The notes below the pieces were generated by a model. That model saw nothing but the letters and a program-made list of their open reading frames with translations. It did no database searches and had not been told where the DNA came from. The position numbers and the translations under genes were made by a program. Positions 25,714 to 35,285 of a DNA stretch of 64,000 nucleotides are shown here, piece by piece (the first letter of the stretch is position 1; every line of letters begins with the position of its first letter). Source of the DNA: an uncultured Neomegalonema sp. (GTDB lineage Bacteria; Pseudomonadota; Alphaproteobacteria; Rhodobacterales; Rhodobacteraceae); contig CALKIZ010000065.1 in assembly GCA_937995735.1 (NCBI GenBank), forward strand, positions 1-64,000, in the 5' to 3' direction.

Positions 25714-27795
25714 ATGACAGCCCAAGCCGAACTTACAGCAGAAGAACTCGCCGAGATCGAGCGGAAGTTCGATCCTGAAACAGCTTACCGCGTGACCGGG
25801 CCAAAACTGGCAATGGCGATCTCAGCCGTTCTGGTTGCGATGTCCGTCTATCATTTCTATGCGTCCGGATTCGGGTTGATCCGTGAGTTACTGCATCGGG
25901 GAATCCATCTCGCTTTTGTCTTGGGTCTTGGATTTTTACTGTTCTCATGGCGGCGTGATCTGCATGGAGTTGGCTGGCAAGATAAGCGGTTTTCGTTTCA
26001 GGGCGTTGCGATCATCGACATTATCTTCAGTTTATTGGCGGTGGGCGCTGCGCTTTATCTGCCGCTGTTGCCGCCCGAAATCGTGTCAGAGCGCGTGGGC
26101 AATCCCTCGCAATCCGATGTCTTCATGGGTAGCGCGCTGTTGCTGATTACCCTCGAAGTCGCGCGCCGGTCTATCGGTCCGACACTTCCGTTGATTGCGC
26201 TCATCTTCATCCTCTTCGCGCTTTACGGACAATATGCCCCCGGCGCGCTGAAGCACGGCGGAACGAGTTGGCTCGGCTTCATCAATCATATCTACATGAC
26301 GAACCAAGGCATCTACGGCATCGCAATTGGGGCGATGGCAAAATATGTCTTCCTGTTTATTCTGTTTGGAGCGCTGGCGACGAGGATTGGTTTAGGCCAG
26401 CTTTTCATTGATTTGGCGTCAGTTATCGCCGGGCGGTATTCCGGCGGCCCTGCGAAAGTCGCCATCTGTGCCTCGGCCTTTATGGGCAGCATCTCCGGGT
26501 CCTCCATCGCCAACACGGTCACGACGGGTTCGCTTACAATACCGGCGATGAAAAAAGTCGGCTATTCACCACATTTCGCCGGAGCGGTTGAGGCCACGGC
26601 CTCCACAGGCGGACAGATTACCCCGCCGGTAATGGGGGCGGCGGCCTTCATCATGGTTGATTACCTTAACATTCCGCTGCGGGATGTTTTGGCGGCGGCG
26701 CTTTTCCCTGCGTTGCTCCATTATTTCGGTATCTTCGTCATGGTGCATCTTGAGGCGAAAAAACTCGGCCTTCGCGGGTTGACCGCCGAAGAACTCCCGA
26801 AAGCGGCGATTGTCTTGCGCGAGCATTGGCTCGCACTGATCCCGCTTTTCATATTGGTCTATATGATCCTTTCAGGGCGCACGCCGGACTATGCGGCGGT
26901 TTATGCGATCATCGCCTGTGTCGTTGTCGGCTTCCTGAAGTCGAGTTCGCAGGTCGCGGTCAGCAAAGCAAGTGGCACGCCTTTACCGGAAAATATATTC
27001 GGCATCAGCGCACTGTGGGAGTCGCTGGCTGCGGGCGCGCGCGGAACCATTGCAGTTGGCGCGGCAGCGGCATGTGTTGGCATTATCGTCGGTGTCGTGA
27101 CGCTGACCGGGTCCGGCTTCCGTGTCGGTGCGATTGTGATTACGACCGCAAATGATATTGCAGGCTTTGTTTCGTCATTACCGTTGCTGGATTCATTCTC
27201 GGTACAGCAGTGGGCGTTGTTTTTCTCGCTGCTCTTGGTGGCAATCGCCTGTATCATTATGGGCGCAGGGGTCCCGACGACCGCGACTTATATCATCCTT
27301 GTATCGGTCACTGCCGGCGCTTTCCAAATCCTCGGTGTTGAGCCATTGGTCGCGCACTTCTTTGTCTTCTATTATGGCGTGCTTGCGGACATTACGCCGC
27401 CCGTCGCGCTGGCCGCTTATGCCGCAGCAGGCATTGCCGGATCGAACCCGTTCAAGACGGGAAACACAGCCTTCCGCCTCGGCATTGCGAAAGCACTTGT
27501 ACCATTTGTGTTTGTCTATTCACCGGCACTTTTGCTGGTGGCCGATGGCTTCACATGGTGGAGCTTTGCCGTGACATTGGCGGGCGCGATGCTGGGAATT
27601 GGTGCGCTTGGCGTATCTTTCTCAGGATACCTCTTTGCGCCGCTTTATGCTTTGGAGCGCTGGTATGTGGCGCTGGTCGCGTTTCTCTTTATCGCACCGG
27701 GGCTGATAACGACCTTAATCGGCCTTGCACTACTGTCGCCCATTGTCCTTTTGCAAATCAAACGAGGAAAGAGCACAGCCTCTGTGATGGGTTGA
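25714..27795 (+). CDS. TRAP transporter permease, fused small and large subunits
   Basis: 693-residue inner-membrane permease in which the DctQ-like four-helix and DctM-like large subunits are one chain, as usual for TAXI systems. An N-terminal soluble segment (TAEELAEIERKFDPE) precedes more than fifteen hydrophobic helices. The DctM signature is seen at SAFMGSISGSSIANTVTTGSLTIP and EATASTGGQITPPVMGAAAFIM, with a repeat in the second half at GAGVPTTATYIILV and YGVLADITPPVALAAYAAAGIAG. Start at ATG 25714; a TTG at 25681 falls inside the upstream terminator-like hairpin. Probably uses a sodium or proton gradient. Confidence 0.9.
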   Translation: MTAQAELTAEELAEIERKFDPETAYRVTGPKLAMAISAVLVAMSVYHFYASGFGLIRELLHRGIHLAFVLGLGFLLFSWRRDLHGVGWQDKRFSFQGVAIIDIIFSLLAVGAALYLPLLPPEIVSERVGNPSQSDVFMGSALLLITLEVARRSIGPTLPLIALIFILFALYGQYAPGALKHGGTSWLGFINHIYMTNQGIYGIAIGAMAKYVFLFILFGALATRIGLGQLFIDLASVIAGRYSGGPAKVAICASAFMGSISGSSIANTVTTGSLTIPAMKKVGYSPHFAGAVEATASTGGQITPPVMGAAAFIMVDYLNIPLRDVLAAALFPALLHYFGIFVMVHLEAKKLGLRGLTAEELPKAAIVLREHWLALIPLFILVYMILSGRTPDYAAVYAIIACVVVGFLKSSSQVAVSKASGTPLPENIFGISALWESLAAGARGTIAVGAAAACVGIIVGVVTLTGSGFRVGAIVITTANDIAGFVSSLPLLDSFSVQQWALFFSLLLVAIACIIMGAGVPTTATYIILVSVTAGAFQILGVEPLVAHFFVFYYGVLADITPPVALAAYAAAGIAGSNPFKTGNTAFRLGIAKALVPFVFVYSPALLLVADGFTWWSFAVTLAGAMLGIGALGVSFSGYLFAPLYALERWYVALVAFLFIAPGLITTLIGLALLSPIVLLQIKRGKSTASVMG

Positions 27796-27820
27796 TATTG
27801 CGGTAAGAGGGCACGACATG

Positions 27821-27854
27821 AAAAAAGCCGCCGGAATGAACCGGCGGCTTTTCT
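27821..27854. terminator. bidirectional terminator
   Basis: AAAAAAGCCGCCGG-AATGAA-CCGGCGGCTTTT: strong hairpin with A-run and T-run flanks, placed between the converging TRAP permease and rplI genes, so it can serve both. Confidence 0.85.
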
Positions 27855-27878
27855 AATTTCAGCAAGGTATGCAGAATA

Positions 27879-28520
27879 TCAGGTCTTCGGATCTTCTTCT
27901 TCGCCGGTTTGCGGTGCTTCTTCCTCGTCACCACGACCCGCATTGCGAATGTCATCACCGATGTCGGCGTCTTCATCAAACAATGATTGCACGTCGAATT
28001 CGGCTGCTTCAGCCGCTTCTTCTTCAGCGCGAAGTTCAGCAATAGACTTGCCGTCCGCCTGAAGCTCCGCTTCTTCCGCCGAGCGCGCAACATTGGCAAC
28101 AACCGTCGACGTTACTTCCGGGTGAAGCACAATCGCGATTTCATGTAAGCCAAGTTCTTTAATAGGCTGCTCTAGTTGAATCTGCTTACGCTCAATGGTG
28201 AATCCTTCAGCTTTGAGCTGATCGGCAACATCGCGCGTGGAGACCGACCCGTATAGCGCGCCGGTTTCGGACGCCTGACGGATAACAACGAACTTGTGTC
28301 CGTCGATCTTGTTCGCTTCGGTTTGCGCTTCACCGCGCATTTCAGCGTTCCGCGCTTCGAGTGCAGCACGCTGCGCTTCAAATTTTGCGAGGTTCGCTTT
28401 GTTCGAGCGCAGAGCCTTGCCTTGTGGCAGCAGGAAATTACGGCCATAGCCGTCTTTCACTGATACGACTTCGCCCATATTGCCGAGCTTGTCGACGCGC
28501 TCCAGTAGGATCACTTCCAT
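27879..28520 (-). CDS. rplI: 50S ribosomal protein bL9
   Basis: 213-residue bL9, which binds 23S rRNA at the base of the L1 stalk. It begins with the family signature [32 protein letters not shown] (given here in part: residues 1-32), and the C-terminal domain with [17 protein letters not shown] is complete. The last 60 residues are an acidic extension rich in Glu, Asp and Ala that E. coli bL9 lacks but alphaproteobacterial versions often have. Last gene of the rpsF-rpsR-rplI operon, 11 bp after rpsR. Confidence 0.97.
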   Translation of the reverse strand: MEVILLERVDKLGNMGEVVSVKDGYGRNFLLPQGKALRSNKANLAKFEAQRAALEARNAEMRGEAQTEANKIDGHKFVVIRQASETGALYGSVSTRDVADQLKAEGFTIERKQIQLEQPIKELGLHEIAIVLHPEVTSTVVANVARSAEEAELQADGKSIAELRAEEEAAEAAEFDVQSLFDEDADIGDDIRNAGRGDEEEAPQTGEEEDPKT

Positions 28521-28531
28521 ATCGTTTCTCC

Positions 28532-28768
28532 TTACTTGATTGCGTATGGCATCAGCGCGAGGAAGCGGGCACGTTTGATCGCACGAGCGAGTTCACGTTG
28601 CTTCTTGGCCGATACGGCGGTGATGCGGGATGGCACGATCTTGCCGCGCTCGGAAATGAAACGTTGGAGCAGTTTCACATCTTTATAGTCGATCTTCGGT
28701 GCGCTGCTGCCCGAGAATGGGCATGACTTACGACGACGGAAGAACGGGCGTTTAGCAGGTCCAGCCAT
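28532..28768 (-). CDS. rpsR: 30S ribosomal protein bS18
   Basis: 78-residue bS18, which pairs with bS6 on the platform of the small subunit. [59 protein letters not shown]-type content is fully conserved (residues 11-75). It starts four bases after rpsF and precedes rplI. Confidence 0.98.
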   Translation of the reverse strand: MAGPAKRPFFRRRKSCPFSGSSAPKIDYKDVKLLQRFISERGKIVPSRITAVSAKKQRELARAIKRARFLALMPYAIK

Positions 28769-28772
28769 TTGA

Positions 28773-29216
28773 TTATTCCTCCGTATTTTCTACTGCGGGT
28801 GCAGCATCAGCTGCGGGGGCGTCGTCACGCTTTGGGCGATCTTCGCGCGGGCCACGGTCATCGCGGCGTCCACCGCGACGATCATCACGCCCGGATTTGC
28901 TTTGCATGATAGCACTGGGGCCTTCTTCATGCGCTTCGACGCGGAAGCTGACGGCACGCATAACGTCTTCGTGCAGACGTTGCAGGCGCTCCATCTCTTG
29001 AACCGCCGCAGATGGCGCATCAAGGCGCAACATCGCGTAGTGGCCCTTGCGGTTTTTGTTGATTTTATACGCCATTGGGCGCACGCCCCAATATTCATGG
29101 TTAACGACTGAACCGCCGTTTTCCGTGATGATATTGGAAAATTCTTCGATCAGGCCCTCGGCCTGTGCGCCGGAAATATCTTGACGCGCGATCATGATAT
29201 GCTCGTAAAGAGGCAT
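28773..29216 (-). CDS. rpsF: 30S ribosomal protein bS6
   Basis: 147-residue bS6, partner of bS18. It begins [15 protein letters not shown], with the family motif [19 protein letters not shown] and a C-terminal Arg/Asp/Gly-rich tail ([13 protein letters not shown]) typical of alphaproteobacteria. The ATG at 29216 has AAAGGACG upstream; a longer open frame to 29345 has no S6 content. Confidence 0.97.
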   Translation of the reverse strand: MPLYEHIMIARQDISGAQAEGLIEEFSNIITENGGSVVNHEYWGVRPMAYKINKNRKGHYAMLRLDAPSAAVQEMERLQRLHEDVMRAVSFRVEAHEEGPSAIMQSKSGRDDRRGGRRDDRGPREDRPKRDDAPAADAAPAVENTEE

Positions 29217-29316
29217 ATTACGTCCTTTTTCTGCAACGGCTTCAAAGCGTAGGGGCGAATGCTCCTCCCATCCCACGCACGAGCGGCCCGTCACTAAAAT
29301 GTCGGGAGGAGGCGTG

Positions 29317-29345
29317 TGTCTAACGGGGAAGCAGGGGGATTGCAA
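29317..29345 (-). promoter_or_regulatory. possible rpsF operon promoter
   Basis: On the minus strand TTGCAA (29345-29340) is separated by 17 bases from TAGACA (29322-29317), roughly 100 bp upstream of the rpsF start. The match to sigma-70 boxes is moderate; no experiment supports it. Confidence 0.35.
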
Positions 29346-29394
29346 GTAGGGAAAAACAGGTCAATACCTGCGGGAGAGCATTTGGGAGGTTGAT

Positions 29395-29712
29395 ATGGCA
29401 AAGGCAAGGGCAACGATTGTCGTCACGGACGCTGAAGATGAACCGCCCGAAGAGTATCACGAGATTGTCGATTGGTTAATACGGTGGGAGAAGGGCGCGC
29501 GGATTGTCGGCTACGACTTTCGCGATTTAGAGCATATTTGGGATGTAGAGGGCGGAACTGACGCGATAGCTGAGCTGCCACGCAATTTACTGCGTGAAAG
29601 CGCATGGTCGCGGGATGGCGGAAAGAAATCGCCCGTCGGGAAAATGAAGTTCTCAATCTCTCGAGCCAAACGCCTTCGCAATCGGGCGCGGACGGCGGCG
29701 AAAGAAGAGTAA
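29395..29712 (+). CDS. small acidic/basic protein of unknown function
   Basis: 105 residues, no family recognised. The first half is acidic with Trp (DEPPEEYHEIVDWLIRW), and the last third is strongly basic (ISRAKRLRNRARTAAKEE). No signal peptide or membrane helix, so cytoplasmic. GGGAGG lies five bases before the ATG, which supports translation. It is divergent from the rpsF operon and convergent with the adenosine kinase gene, and stands alone. Confidence 0.65.
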   Translation: MAKARATIVVTDAEDEPPEEYHEIVDWLIRWEKGARIVGYDFRDLEHIWDVEGGTDAIAELPRNLLRESAWSRDGGKKSPVGKMKFSISRAKRLRNRARTAAKEE

Positions 29713-29748
29713 TCATACGCCCCCACAGCTATTAGGGAGCGTATGATT
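29711..29748. terminator. hairpin between convergent genes
   Basis: AATCATACGC-CCCC ... GGGA-GCGTATGATT: a long near-perfect stem between the small protein gene at 29395 and the adenosine kinase gene. It lacks a clear T-run, so it may act as a bidirectional stabiliser more than a classical terminator. Confidence 0.5.
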
Positions 29749-29757
29749 GTCGGTATC

Positions 29758-30753
29758 TTATGCGATCCAGCCTGCTTGTTTGAAGCGCTCAATCAGACCA
29801 GCTTCACAGCGTGCGCCGAGTTGTTGAATAACAACGCTCGCCGCAGCACAGCCCATTTTTCCACATGTTTCAGGATCTTGCCCGGTGGTGAGGCCATTGA
29901 GGAAACCCGCAGCGAAGATGTCACCTGCGCCAGTCGTATCAACCAATGCGTCAACCTTATCTGCCGGAACATCAACACGGACACTGCCGGAAACGACCGT
30001 TGCGCCCTTTTCTGAGCGGGTGATAGCGACAACGGCGACTTGTTCAGAAACCGTCGTCAGGGCTGCTTCGAAGTCATCGGATTGCGCAAGCGACAGCAGT
30101 TCATCTTCGTTGGCGAACAGAATATCAACGCTATCGGCAATGACTTCTTTAAAGCTGTCCCGATGGCGCTCGACACAGAATGGATCGGACAGCGAGAGGG
30201 CTACGCGACGTTCTGATTCGTGCGCCAGCTTCATTGCATGGCGAAAGGCATCTTTGGCGGCTGGTTTATCCCAGAGGTATCCTTCGAGATAAAGAACCGA
30301 CGCACCGCTGATAGCGGCTTCGTCAAGGTCTTCCGGGCCGAGGTCGGTTGCCGTGCCGAGGTAAGTCGCCATTGTGCGGTCTGCATCAGGCGTGACCATC
30401 ACCATACAACGGCCTGTTTCCTCGCCATCCGTGCGCGGTGTTGCGGCAAAGGTCGCTCCCATTGCCTTCATGTCGTGGGCATAGACTTCGCCGAATTGAT
30501 CATTACGAACGCGGCCTATAAAAGCAGCCTTGCGACCAAGCGCGGCCAATGCAGCAATCGTATTGCCTGCGGAGCCGCCGGAACTTTCAGTTGTCGGCCC
30601 CAGTTTCTCATAGATTGCTTTTGATTGGGGAAGATCAATCAAACTCATCGCGCCCTTTGGCATATCGACTTGTTCGATAATCGAGGGGTCGACTTGGGCG
30701 ACAATATCGACAATCGCGTTGCCAACGGCGGTCACGTCATATGTGGCTGTCAT
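29758..30753 (-). CDS. adenosine kinase (PfkB family)
   Basis: 331-residue PfkB-fold sugar kinase of the bacterial adenosine kinase group, phosphorylating adenosine to AMP. Marks: GNAIVDIVAQVD at the start, SSGGSAGNTIAALAALG (PfkB motif 1) and DTTGAGDIFAAGFLNGL (motif 2 with the catalytic Asp). Its place directly downstream of ahcY and metK fits removal of the adenosine released by SAH hydrolase, which pulls that reversible reaction forward. An AAAAGG ribosome binding site and a large hairpin lie just upstream. Confidence 0.9.
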   Translation of the reverse strand: MTATYDVTAVGNAIVDIVAQVDPSIIEQVDMPKGAMSLIDLPQSKAIYEKLGPTTESSGGSAGNTIAALAALGRKAAFIGRVRNDQFGEVYAHDMKAMGATFAATPRTDGEETGRCMVMVTPDADRTMATYLGTATDLGPEDLDEAAISGASVLYLEGYLWDKPAAKDAFRHAMKLAHESERRVALSLSDPFCVERHRDSFKEVIADSVDILFANEDELLSLAQSDDFEAALTTVSEQVAVVAITRSEKGATVVSGSVRVDVPADKVDALVDTTGAGDIFAAGFLNGLTTGQDPETCGKMGCAAASVVIQQLGARCEAGLIERFKQAGWIA

Positions 30754-30774
30754 TCGTATAGTGCCTTTTAGATA

Positions 30775-30817
30775 CAGCGCAGCCCCACATTTGATGCGGG
30801 GCCTTTTTGTTGCGCTG
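30775..30817 (-). promoter_or_regulatory. structured leader ahead of adenosine kinase gene
   Basis: Outer arms CAGCGCA/TGCGCTG enclose an inner GCCCC/GGGGC hairpin and an unpaired T-rich strand, ending about 10 bases before the ribosome binding site of the adenosine kinase gene. It could control translation or mRNA processing; it does not match a riboswitch class I can name. Confidence 0.4.
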
Positions 30818-30827
30818 AAAGAAGGAA

Positions 30828-30848
30828 GCCCCGGATTGCGTCCGGGGC
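30828..30848 (-). terminator. metK terminator
   Basis: GCCCCGGA-CGCAA-TCCGGGGC stem followed on the minus strand by a pyrimidine-rich TTCCTTCTTTC tail, 17 bases after the metK stop. It probably attenuates readthrough into the adenosine kinase gene. Confidence 0.6.
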
Positions 30849-30864
30849 AGCGTAAGTAATCGTA

Positions 30865-32040
30865 TTAAGCTCGGCCAGCGGCTGCCTTGAGCGCGTCTGC
30901 GGCATCGGTTTTCTCCCACGAAAAACCACCGTCTGCATCTGGCGTGCGACCGAAATGCCCGTAAGCTGCGGTACGGCGATAAATCGGACGGGTTAGGCCG
31001 AGACGGTCTTTGATGCCGCGCGGCGTCAGGCTGAATGTTTCTCGGATCGCCTTTTCGATTACTTCAGCGGGGACTACGCCTGTTCCGTAATCTTCAACAT
31101 GGATCGAAAGAGGTTCCGCAACACCAATCGCGTAAGACAGTTGGACACAGCAATGCGTCGCGAGGCCCGCAGCCACAACGTTTTTAGCAACATAACGAGA
31201 GGCGTACGCAGCGGAGCGGTCAACCTTCGTCGGGTCTTTACCTGAGAAAGCACCGCCGCCGTGGGGTGCAGCCCCGCCATAAGTATCAACAATAATCTTA
31301 CGTCCGGTCAGTCCCGCATCGCCATCAGGTCCACCGATAACGAAACGACCTGTCGGATTTACGTGCCAGATGGTGTCAGCATCGACCCAGCCCTCAGGCA
31401 GAGCTTTCAGGGCATAAGGCTCACAAATCGCCCGAACGTCGTCTGATGACAGACCTTCGGCATGTTGCGTAGAAATAACGATGGTATGGGCGCGAACTGG
31501 CTTCCCGTCACGATATTCAACGGAGACTTGCGATTTTGAGTCTGGCTCAAGACCTGAAGCCTCACCGGAATGCCGCGCTGCAGCCATCAATTCGAGAATA
31601 CGGTGCGAATAGAGGATGGGCGCTGGCATAAGTTCAGGCGTTTCATCGCAGGCATAGCCGAACATGATACCTTGGTCGCCTGCGCCTTCTTCGGCGTGAA
31701 GGCCCGCGCCGTCATCGACGCCTTGTGCGATGTCAGCGGATTGAGCGTGAACCATGCACTGAACATTCGCAGTGTCCCAGTGGAACCCTTTTTGCTCGTA
31801 GCCGATCTCTTTAATCGTCTTACGTGCGGCGGCGATCATCTCGTCTTTCGTGACCGAGCCACGCACTTCACCTGCAAGAACAACGTTGTTTGTTGTTGTC
31901 AGCGTCTCAACGGCGACACGTGCTTCGGGATCGGCGGCGATAAATAGATCGACAATCGAATCCGAAATTGCGTCAGAGACCTTATCCGGGTGACCTTCGG
32001 AAACAGATTCGGATGTGAAGAGATAATCTTTACGGGACAT
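30865..32040 (-). CDS. metK: S-adenosylmethionine synthetase
   Basis: 391-residue MetK making SAM from methionine and [17 protein letters not shown] at the N-terminus, [10 protein letters not shown] in the middle and the phosphate-binding [18 protein letters not shown] near residue 260 are all intact. It sits between ahcY and adenosine kinase on the same strand, a complete set for SAM use and regeneration. I looked for SAM-responsive leaders in the 77 bp upstream and saw only the ahcY terminator. Confidence 0.98.
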   Translation of the reverse strand: MSRKDYLFTSESVSEGHPDKVSDAISDSIVDLFIAADPEARVAVETLTTTNNVVLAGEVRGSVTKDEMIAAARKTIKEIGYEQKGFHWDTANVQCMVHAQSADIAQGVDDGAGLHAEEGAGDQGIMFGYACDETPELMPAPILYSHRILELMAAARHSGEASGLEPDSKSQVSVEYRDGKPVRAHTIVISTQHAEGLSSDDVRAICEPYALKALPEGWVDADTIWHVNPTGRFVIGGPDGDAGLTGRKIIVDTYGGAAPHGGGAFSGKDPTKVDRSAAYASRYVAKNVVAAGLATHCCVQLSYAIGVAEPLSIHVEDYGTGVVPAEVIEKAIRETFSLTPRGIKDRLGLTRPIYRRTAAYGHFGRTPDADGGFSWEKTDAADALKAAAGRA

Positions 32041-32078
32041 GGCGTTTCTTTCGTGAATGGGTCAACGCTGCAAATATT

Positions 32079-32108
32079 AAAGGCTCCACAGTAATTTGTG
32101 GAGCCTTT
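32079..32108. terminator. terminator between ahcY and metK
   Basis: AAAGGCTCCACA-GTAATT-TGTGGAGCCTTT: perfect 12-bp stem with A/T flanks just after the ahcY stop. It implies that metK is driven partly by its own promoter. Confidence 0.85.
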
Positions 32109-32117
32109 GATTATCAA

Positions 32118-33539
32118 TTAGTAGCGGTAATGGTCTGGCTTGAACGGTCCTTGCTCTGGAACACCGATATAATCGGCCTGCTCTTGAGACAGTTTGGTCA
32201 ACTCGACGCCCAGTTTTTCAAGGTGCAGCGTTGCGACTTTCTCATCCAGATGCTTTGGCAGAACGTAAACATCGTTCTTGTATTCGTCCGCCTTAGTGAA
32301 CAGCTCGATCTGAGCAAGCACTTGGTTTGTGAACGAGGCTGACATCACAAAGGATGGGTGGCCCGTCGCACAAGCGAGGTTCACGAGACGACCCTCAGCA
32401 AGAAGGATCATCTTCTTACCATCGGGGAATTCAATCTCGTCAACTTGGGGCTTGATGTTCGTCCATTTCATATTCTTCAGGCCAGCAACCTGAATCTCGG
32501 AATCGAAGTGGCCGATATTACAAACGATGGCGCGATCTTTCATATCGCGCATATGATCGACTGTAATGACGTCTTTGTTGCCGGTGGTGGTGACAAAAAT
32601 ATCGCCCTTACTCGAAGCCTTATCCATCGTGGTGACTTCGTAACCGAGCATCGCGGCTTGCAGCGCGCAGATAGGGTCAATTTCCGTGACCATGACGCGC
32701 GCGCCTTGCGAGCGGAGCGATTCAGCGGAGCCTTTGCCCACATCGCCAAATCCGCAAACAACTGCGACTTTGCCGCCCATCATGACGTCAGTGGCGCGGC
32801 GGATGCCGTCAACCAGCGACTCGCGACACCCATAGAGATTGTCGAATTTCGACTTTGTAACGCTGTCGTTTACATTGATGGCAGGGAAGGGCAGTTCGCC
32901 CTTTTTCGCCAATGTATAAAGACGGTGGACGCCGGTGGTGGTTTCTTCGGAGACGCCCATGATCGCATCGCGGCGCTTCGTGAACCAGCCCGGTGACTGT
33001 TTATGCCGCGCATAGATTTGTGCTTTGACGACTTCTTCTTCCTCGTTTTCAGGATTCGGGATGATGTCCTCACCCGCTTCCAGTTTTGCACCGAGGATAA
33101 TGTACATCGTCGCATCGCCGCCATCATCCAGGATTAGATTAGGTGTCCCCTCAGGGTTTTCAGCAGTGACCGGCCAATCAAAGATTTTGTCGACATAAAG
33201 CCAGTAATCTTCGAGGCTTTCACCTTTAATTGCGTAGACTGGCGTTCCACCAGCGGCGATAGCGGCGGCGGCATGGTCTTGGGTCGAGAAGATATTGCAG
33301 GTCGCCCAGCGTATGTCTGCACCTAGCTCGGCCAGTGTTTCGATCAGAACCGCAGTCTGAATTGTCATGTGTAGCGAGCCGGTAATGCGCGCACCTTTTA
33401 GCGGTTTAGATGGGCCGAATTCCTCGCGGCAAGCCATCAGGCCGGGCATTTCAGTTTCGGCGATTTCAATCTCTTTACGGCCAAAGTCTGCAAGGCCGAT
33501 ATCAGCAATTGCATAATCGTGTTGAGTAGGCGCGTCCAT
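32118..33539 (-). CDS. ahcY: adenosylhomocysteinase
   Basis: 473-residue SAH hydrolase converting S-adenosylhomocysteine to adenosine and homocysteine, with a tightly bound NAD. The NAD motif [14 protein letters not shown], the substrate region [18 protein letters not shown] and the invariant C-terminus KPDHYRY are present; length matches the bacterial long form with its extra insert of about 40 residues. AGGGGACCC-type ribosome binding site upstream. A stable hairpin at 33574-33605 lies in its leader. Confidence 0.98.
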   Translation of the reverse strand: MDAPTQHDYAIADIGLADFGRKEIEIAETEMPGLMACREEFGPSKPLKGARITGSLHMTIQTAVLIETLAELGADIRWATCNIFSTQDHAAAAIAAGGTPVYAIKGESLEDYWLYVDKIFDWPVTAENPEGTPNLILDDGGDATMYIILGAKLEAGEDIIPNPENEEEEVVKAQIYARHKQSPGWFTKRRDAIMGVSEETTTGVHRLYTLAKKGELPFPAINVNDSVTKSKFDNLYGCRESLVDGIRRATDVMMGGKVAVVCGFGDVGKGSAESLRSQGARVMVTEIDPICALQAAMLGYEVTTMDKASSKGDIFVTTTGNKDVITVDHMRDMKDRAIVCNIGHFDSEIQVAGLKNMKWTNIKPQVDEIEFPDGKKMILLAEGRLVNLACATGHPSFVMSASFTNQVLAQIELFTKADEYKNDVYVLPKHLDEKVATLHLEKLGVELTKLSQEQADYIGVPEQGPFKPDHYRY

Positions 33540-33573
33540 GTGAGGGTCCCCTTTCGGCGGGCAAGCACGGAAA

Positions 33574-33605
33574 AGCGGACGGGGCTATACGATTCCCTGT
33601 CCGCT
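33574..33605 (-). promoter_or_regulatory. hairpin in the ahcY leader
   Basis: AGCGGAC-x-GGG / CCC-x-GTCCGCT arms with a ten-base loop, about 35 bases before the ahcY start codon. The structure is seen directly; it does not fit the SAH riboswitch consensus I know, so its role is open. Confidence 0.4.
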
Positions 33606-33773
33606 GAATTGACGCACCACATAGCAGAGCCTTGAAGGTCGCACAATCACGATATGCGGAAATCCTTATGTGAATGATTGAAGGAACCTGTCTTTATACA
33701 CTCCATGCGACAATCTTGGGATTTTTTGCAGTTTTAAGGTCACTGTACTTTGATGTTTTTCTCTGTGCGCAAT

Positions 33774-33806
33774 AAAAAAGCCTCCGCTTGTCGGCGAAGG
33801 CTTTTT
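33774..33806 (-). terminator. clpX terminator
   Basis: On the minus strand AAAAGCCTTCGCC-GACAA-GCGGAGGCTTTTTT: GC-rich stem followed by a T-run, 23 bases after the clpX stop. Confidence 0.85.
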
Positions 33807-33828
33807 CGGTTTGTTTGTGGTTAGAAGA

Positions 33829-35100
33829 TTAGGAAGCGACTGGTGCTTCTTCTGCCTCTGGCTTGCTTTCACCATAGATGAATAAGGGTTGAGCGTTTCC
33901 GGCAATAACTTCACCGTTTACAACGACTTCTTCCACGTTCTTCATCGCGGGCAGATCGAACATAGCGTTAAGCAACGTATTTTCGAGAATTGACCGTAGG
34001 CCACGCGCACCTGTTTTTCTTTCGATGGCCTTTTTGGCGATTGCCATCAGCGCATCATCCGTGAAGGTCAGTTTTGCGCTCTCCATTTCGAAGAGACGCT
34101 GGTACTGCTTAACCAGAGCATTTTTCGGTTCGCTTAAGATCTGGACAAGGGCGTGCTCGTCAAGGTCAGTCAATGTTGCAAGGACAGGCAAACGGCCAAC
34201 AAATTCCGGGATCAGGCCGAATTTTACCAGATCTTCCGGCTCTAATTCAGCAAGCAGTTCTCCGATCTTACGATCATCGTCAGCTTTAACGTCAGCACCG
34301 AAGCCAATGCCGGAACCTTTGTCGCGCTGTGCAATAATTTTATCCAGACCGGCAAATGCACCGCCACAGATGAACAGGATGTTTGTCGTATCAACTTGCA
34401 GGAATTCCTGTTGAGGGTGCTTACGACCTCCCTGTGGGGGAACAGATGCAACAGTGCCCTCCATGATTTTCAGCAATGCCTGCTGAACGCCTTCGCCGGA
34501 TACATCGCGTGTAATCGAAGGATTGTCGGACTTGCGGCTGATTTTATCAACCTCATCAATGTAAACGATACCCCGCTGAGCACGTTCAACATTGTAATCG
34601 GCAGATTGGAGTAGCTTGAGAATGATATTCTCAACGTCTTCGCCGACATAACCTGCTTCGGTAAGCGTCGTGGCATCCGCCATCGTAAAGGGAACATCAA
34701 GAATACGCGCCAACGTCTGTGCGAGTAATGTTTTGCCGCAACCCGTTGGGCCGAGCAACATGATGTTAGACTTTGCCAATTCAACGTCCTGAGATTTGGA
34801 TGAATGGTTCAGGCGTTTGTAGTGATTGTGAACAGCGACGGAGAGAACACGTTTCGCCGTGCGCTGACCGATAACATAATCATCAAGAACATCACAAATT
34901 TCTTGGGGGCTGGGAACGCCATCGCCGGATTTTACGAGCGATGATTTGTTCTCTTCGCGGATAATATCCATGCAGAGTTCGACGCATTCATCACAGATAA
35001 AAACGGTCGGTCCAGCTATCAGTTTGCGAACCTCGTGCTGGCTCTTCCCGCAAAATGAGCAGTAAAGGGTGTTTTTCGAGTCGCCGCCTGATTTGCTCAT
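33829..35100 (-). CDS. clpX: ATP-dependent protease ATPase subunit ClpX
   Basis: 423-residue AAA+ unfoldase that feeds substrates to ClpP. The N-terminal zinc domain has two CxxC pairs ([16 protein letters not shown]); Walker A is [12 protein letters not shown], Walker [11 protein letters not shown], the pore loop GYVGEDVE and the ClpP-docking IGF loop (GSGIGFGAD) are all present. It lies 185 bp after clpP in the usual tig-clpP-clpX order; the lon gene that often follows is absent here. Confidence 0.98.
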   Translation of the reverse strand: MSKSGGDSKNTLYCSFCGKSQHEVRKLIAGPTVFICDECVELCMDIIREENKSSLVKSGDGVPSPQEICDVLDDYVIGQRTAKRVLSVAVHNHYKRLNHSSKSQDVELAKSNIMLLGPTGCGKTLLAQTLARILDVPFTMADATTLTEAGYVGEDVENIILKLLQSADYNVERAQRGIVYIDEVDKISRKSDNPSITRDVSGEGVQQALLKIMEGTVASVPPQGGRKHPQQEFLQVDTTNILFICGGAFAGLDKIIAQRDKGSGIGFGADVKADDDRKIGELLAELEPEDLVKFGLIPEFVGRLPVLATLTDLDEHALVQILSEPKNALVKQYQRLFEMESAKLTFTDDALMAIAKKAIERKTGARGLRSILENTLLNAMFDLPAMKNVEEVVVNGEVIAGNAQPLFIYGESKPEAEEAPVAS

Positions 35101-35216
35101 TCCGTATCTCTCCTACGCCTTTGGCCTCAGTTTATCAGCAATATCCTTGCTGAAGCCTTGCGACATTGAGGCCAAATTGTCCGCTACAGATGGACGCTTT
35201 AACAATTAGTGCATTG

Positions 35217-35260
35217 GAACATGGTAACCAACAGCTTTTCAAGCTTGATTAACCATGTTC
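35217..35260. repeat. imperfect inverted repeat in the clpP-clpX spacer
   Basis: GAACATGGT and ACCATGTTC arms enclose an inner AGCTT/AAGCT pair, giving a 44-base hairpin about 25 bases after the clpP stop. No T-run follows, so it is not a standard terminator. It could stabilise or process the clpP-clpX transcript, or be a binding site. Confidence 0.5.
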
Positions 35261-35285
35261 ATGCGCGCGATGGTAGGTGCGAGTC

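Noticed and set aside
32041-32117. Possible SAM or SAM/SAH riboswitch ahead of metK
   Set aside because: The 77-bp spacer holds only the ahcY terminator; no conserved SAM-binding core is seen.
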